A DNA stretch of 64,000 bases, from contig OY735224.1 in the NCBI GenBank assembly GCA_963457665.1, positions 51,928,929 through 51,992,928 of the forward strand, written 5' to 3'. Source of the stretch: Thysanoteuthis rhombus. Taxonomy: Eukaryota; Mollusca; Cephalopoda; Oegopsida; Thysanoteuthidae. Positions 60,990 through 64,000 of the stretch are shown piece after piece. The translations under genes and the position numbers were made by a program. Every line of letters begins with the position of its first letter. Positions within the stretch are counted from its first letter, which is position 1. The notes under the pieces were generated by a model, which had not been told where the DNA came from, did no database searches, and saw only the letters and a program-made list of their open reading frames with translations.

Positions 60990-61268
60990 AGGAAGAAAAC
61001 AGGAGTCTGAGACATCAGAGGATCTATTAGAAAACTTAAATGGCAACGGGCTGGTCATGTTGTGAGAATGGCAGACAACCGATGGACATCACGACGCACA
61101 ATATGGATCCCCAGAGATCACATGCAAAACCAAGGCCAACAGAATACAAGATGGAGAGACGGACTAAACAAATTCAGAAAATACTGGCTCCGTGGCCCAT
61201 GATAGAGAAATGTGGTGGATCCTGGGGAAGGTCAATGTCCAACGACGGATGATTAAAGACTGTTGATG
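60990..61268 (+). mobile_element. RTE-clade LINE 3' fragment upstream of GTPBP10 exon 2
   Basis: Plus-strand copy: KKTGV-like start, QRAGHVVRMADNRWTSRRTI equivalent, RWRDGLNKFRKYWLR, the VNVQRRMIKD equivalent, then GTTGATGATCG. 5'-truncated and antisense to GTPBP10. Confidence 0.8.
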
Positions 61269-62077
61269 ATCGATAACGCAATCACCATCATTAGCAATGA
61301 CACCAACCCAACAGGGGAGGCACATTTTTGATTCCTTCTCAAACAAATTCTGCATAATTTTTTCGCTCTCTCAAGTCTTTAACCTCCATACGATACACTA
61401 TAAACGACACATTGCCGCATAGAAGAGATGATGAACTAAATCAAGACGTTGTTTTGTACCTTTTAACCCTGGTCTTTGCCTCGGTTGGTTGGCTTATAAT
61501 TTATAGCAGGGAAATGCATAATTACTTTCCAAAAACCCTAACATAAGCTGAAAAAAATCCCACATTTTACATTAAATCATGATATGACCTTGAACAGGTT
61601 GGTTTTAAGGGAATAGGGAAAATTTGGGAATGAATCAATCGCAGTAATCAAGGTATACTTGTATTGTCAATGTAGAACCTTTCAGTAAAGATTTTTTTCT
61701 TTCGTTCATTTTGTACGATAGAAAAAAACGTCAGGTGTAGATGTTGGACCCTGTGTATGTCAACGCTTTACCAGATGTCTACAAATATATCGGCTCGTTT
61801 ATCAGACTGGACAGAAACTCAGAAAACCCCTTCTAGCTCAAAGAAAGGGTAAGACAAGATGACACCAGTCCACCCAAACTATTCACACAGACCCTAAACA
61901 AGTTGGGGGGGTGGGAAGCAATGGGGCCGCCTTTTTCCAGACAAGCAAGAAAAAAAATGAAAATTATACATCTTATCATCTTAGACCGATAAAATGCTGG
62001 GAATTTCTGTCCCGAGGCGATAGAATACTGAAAATCGAAAACAGGAAGTTGAAGCTGTGTTTTATTGATGTGGGGGA

Positions 62078-62432
62078 GAACAGATACTACACTTTGTTTT
62101 TCTTCACGTTTTTACAGCCGTTTTCTTTCCTCTGACGAATTTTATTTTTTCTGAATTTTGTTTACAGTGAAAACGGTGAGTCATAGCATTTTCGTTTTTA
62201 GTTTTACACTTTGCTATTTTTTAAAAATTGTTTTTCTTTCATTGATTCGCATATTTCTTTTTATTAATGCACAGTTTTTAACATCCAGTGAATGTTTACA
62301 ATTCATAACCAGGACCACCTTTCCGACGTTGTGCCAAATACAATCGTAACGTTTAAAACTGAAAACGGTCAAAACAGAAAAAGTGAAAACGGAAGGTTAT
62401 GCCATGTTTCCATGAACAGATACTACACTTTG
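62078..62432 (+). repeat. 19-bp direct repeats flanking ~317 bp
   Basis: gaacagatactacactttg occurs at 62078-62096 and exactly again at 62414-62432. The intervening sequence is T-rich at first, then has gaaaacggtcaaaacagaaa. It could be a target-site duplication or a local duplication. Confidence 0.7.
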
Positions 62433-62629
62433 ATCGGGCAGCTAAAGGCGCATTCTGATCGGGACCTCACGGCTCTGATGGGGTCAATGAAATATATCCA
62501 CGCAATTAAATCAGATATATACTTACTATTTTACTCTTATTCGGAATATAATAGCAAAATATTCGACTTAAGCAAACCATGTTGTCTTTTTCGTGGGCGC
62601 ATCCATTTTACATTGAAGAGCTTCAATCA

Positions 62630-62960
62630 GTGTCGCCAAATTTATTCTCAACTTTACATCTAAAATTGAGCCAAAAAAAACATCTAAAAACACCCAAGAC
62701 CATCTAGATCCGTCAGATGTATAATTCAAAATCTATGAAAATACATATCATCAATAAATCAAGAGGGATTTTGATCATCAGAATTTACTTTATTAAGACA
62801 CTGCTACTTTTATAAAAAAAAATAGTTATCAAATAACAAAAGAATTGATAAAAATATCGCTAACTCTATTGAAAAAAAATAATCTGAATAAGAATTTTTG
62901 ACATCTAGCTGTGACTAAAAACATCTAGATTTAGATTAAAAACATCTAAATTTGCAACGC
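62630..62960 (+). repeat. Second CAGTGTTGCCA-type element
   Basis: cagtgtcgccaaatttattc, then several catctaaaa / catctagat words through 62955. Same family as 24360. Confidence 0.45.
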
Positions 62961-63609
62961 CTGTTTCGATTTCAGTCAAGGGAGGTAATTCTTGAACTTC
63001 CGCAAGACACGCTACCACGTTCAAAACTCAAGGAAAATATATTGAGAAAACTCAAAGTTCAATTGAATTTGAATTATCCTTAAATCTTTGAGTAATTTAT
63101 ATATATATATTTTGAAATTCAAAGAAAAAAACAGAAATATCTGAACAGAACAATTTAAAAGGGAGATTTTACGAAGAGAATTGCCGGAGAAAAGAATCGA
63201 AGAAGTCCCGTTTCTACAACACACGGTGTAAACGAAAATGGTGAAGTTTTGTTTTTTTATAAATTACCTTTTAATTTTTTTGATTTTATTAATTCATTTT
63301 TTAAAATTGCTTTTTTCAATTTATTCAACGTACTTTCGAAATGTCAATCTTTAATTTTACCAATTTTTTTTCCAAATTCATTCTTATTTTTCCTTTTTAA
63401 ATCCATTATCATGTCTCTTTATGAAATAAAAACCCGAACGGCGGCTTTTTATCTGAGTTTAAAATGTCCATATTAATTATTTAAAGTGTCATTTCGTTAA
63501 ATTTTAAATTGAATTCACGAATTCGTTTGTCTTCAATAATTTGTGCTTACGTGGGTAAAACTTGACACATGGTTGTAAATTATGGTAGGTGTGAATATTT
63601 AAAAAGAAG

Positions 63610-63830
63610 TTGCCCCCCTTGATGGCTAAAAATGGCCAGTTTTCCAATTCCTTTCATTTCCAGCTAACTATTTAGCTAGAAATATTAAGTTTGCTCGGAA
63701 ACAGGTAATTATTTTGAACAGGTAAGATATAACACACAAAATATTTTACAAGGGAAGCCAAATTTTTAAACTAGTCATTTTTTAATGGCTAAAAGTAGCT
63801 GGATTAAAAAAAAACAAATTTTCCGTTTTG
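63610..63830. repeat. Repeat B pair
   Basis: tgatggctaaaaatggccag and aatggctaaaagtagctgga with aactatttagctagaaata between. Also taaccctatcgaaag nearby. No ORF. Confidence 0.5.
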
Positions 63831-64000
63831 AAGGAAGCAAAAAATGACAAACATTTCAAAGTGTAATAAATTTTATTGGAAAGTATATGGTTTAGGGTTA
63901 AACCTACCTCTTAATCCTAATTCAAAACCTCCCTTCTTAACCCTATCGAAAGTATAATAAAAAAGTAACATTTAACCATCAGTAGAAATCTAGCCACTTT

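Noticed and set aside
1..64000. CRISPR array, phage or bacterial defence system
   Set aside because: Tandem arrays here have no unique spacers between constant repeats and no cas-like genes; the two genes are intron-bearing eukaryotic ones.

Overview
The window looks like nuclear DNA from an invertebrate animal, most likely a mollusc. It is AT-rich and full of interspersed repeats, long (TA)n tracts and minisatellites. The only real genes have short exons separated by long introns with GT..AG borders. The mollusc reading rests on RTE-type LINE tails, tRNA-headed SINEs and a recurring AGGGAGNTAACTC-like word; the species is not identified. I see no bacterial operon, CRISPR array, rRNA gene or intact viral gene.

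Two conserved genes occupy the right half and converge tail to tail. On the plus strand, eight exons (32268-46134) give a complete 451-residue UBE3D (HECT_2 family E3 ligase, metazoan relative of yeast Ipa1). On the minus strand, eight exons (60762 down to 48606) give 376 residues of GTPBP10/ObgH2, an Obg-family GTPase used in ribosome assembly; only a short first exon with the start codon was not found. In both genes every splice phase joins cleanly. About 2.5 kb separates the stop codons and holds both poly(A) signals, an RTE LINE tail and a tRNA-headed SINE.

The left half (1-32200) has no gene I can support. It holds RTE LINE 3' fragments, about ten copies across the window of one unclassified repeat ('repeat A'), and a modular repeat ('repeat D') whose centre is occupied by a different tandem array in different copies: a roughly 170-bp unit x3 at 1567-2075, a 70-bp unit x10 at 10440-11130, and a 39-bp unit x58 at 17690-19970. 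It also holds a foldback/SINE-like element at 21441-21802 carrying hammerhead-ribozyme-like cores, an AT-rich hairpin region at 29240-29840, and many 'gccaaattttagcca'-type fragments ('repeat B').

The introns are equally repeat-laden. UBE3D intron 1 contains a decayed LINE with a restriction-like-endonuclease C-terminus followed by 115-bp 3' tandem repeats, then a pyrimidine minisatellite next to exon 2. Other UBE3D introns carry a 480-bp homopyrimidine tract, a GT array and a near-perfect 300-bp palindrome. GTPBP10 introns carry a hAT-like MITE, RTE fragments and AT-rich minisatellites.

The two genes are ordinary housekeeping genes and do not form a pathway. The most interesting content is the repeat biology: the modular repeat D, the hammerhead-bearing foldbacks, and repeat A copies lying within about 60 bp of three UBE3D splice acceptors.
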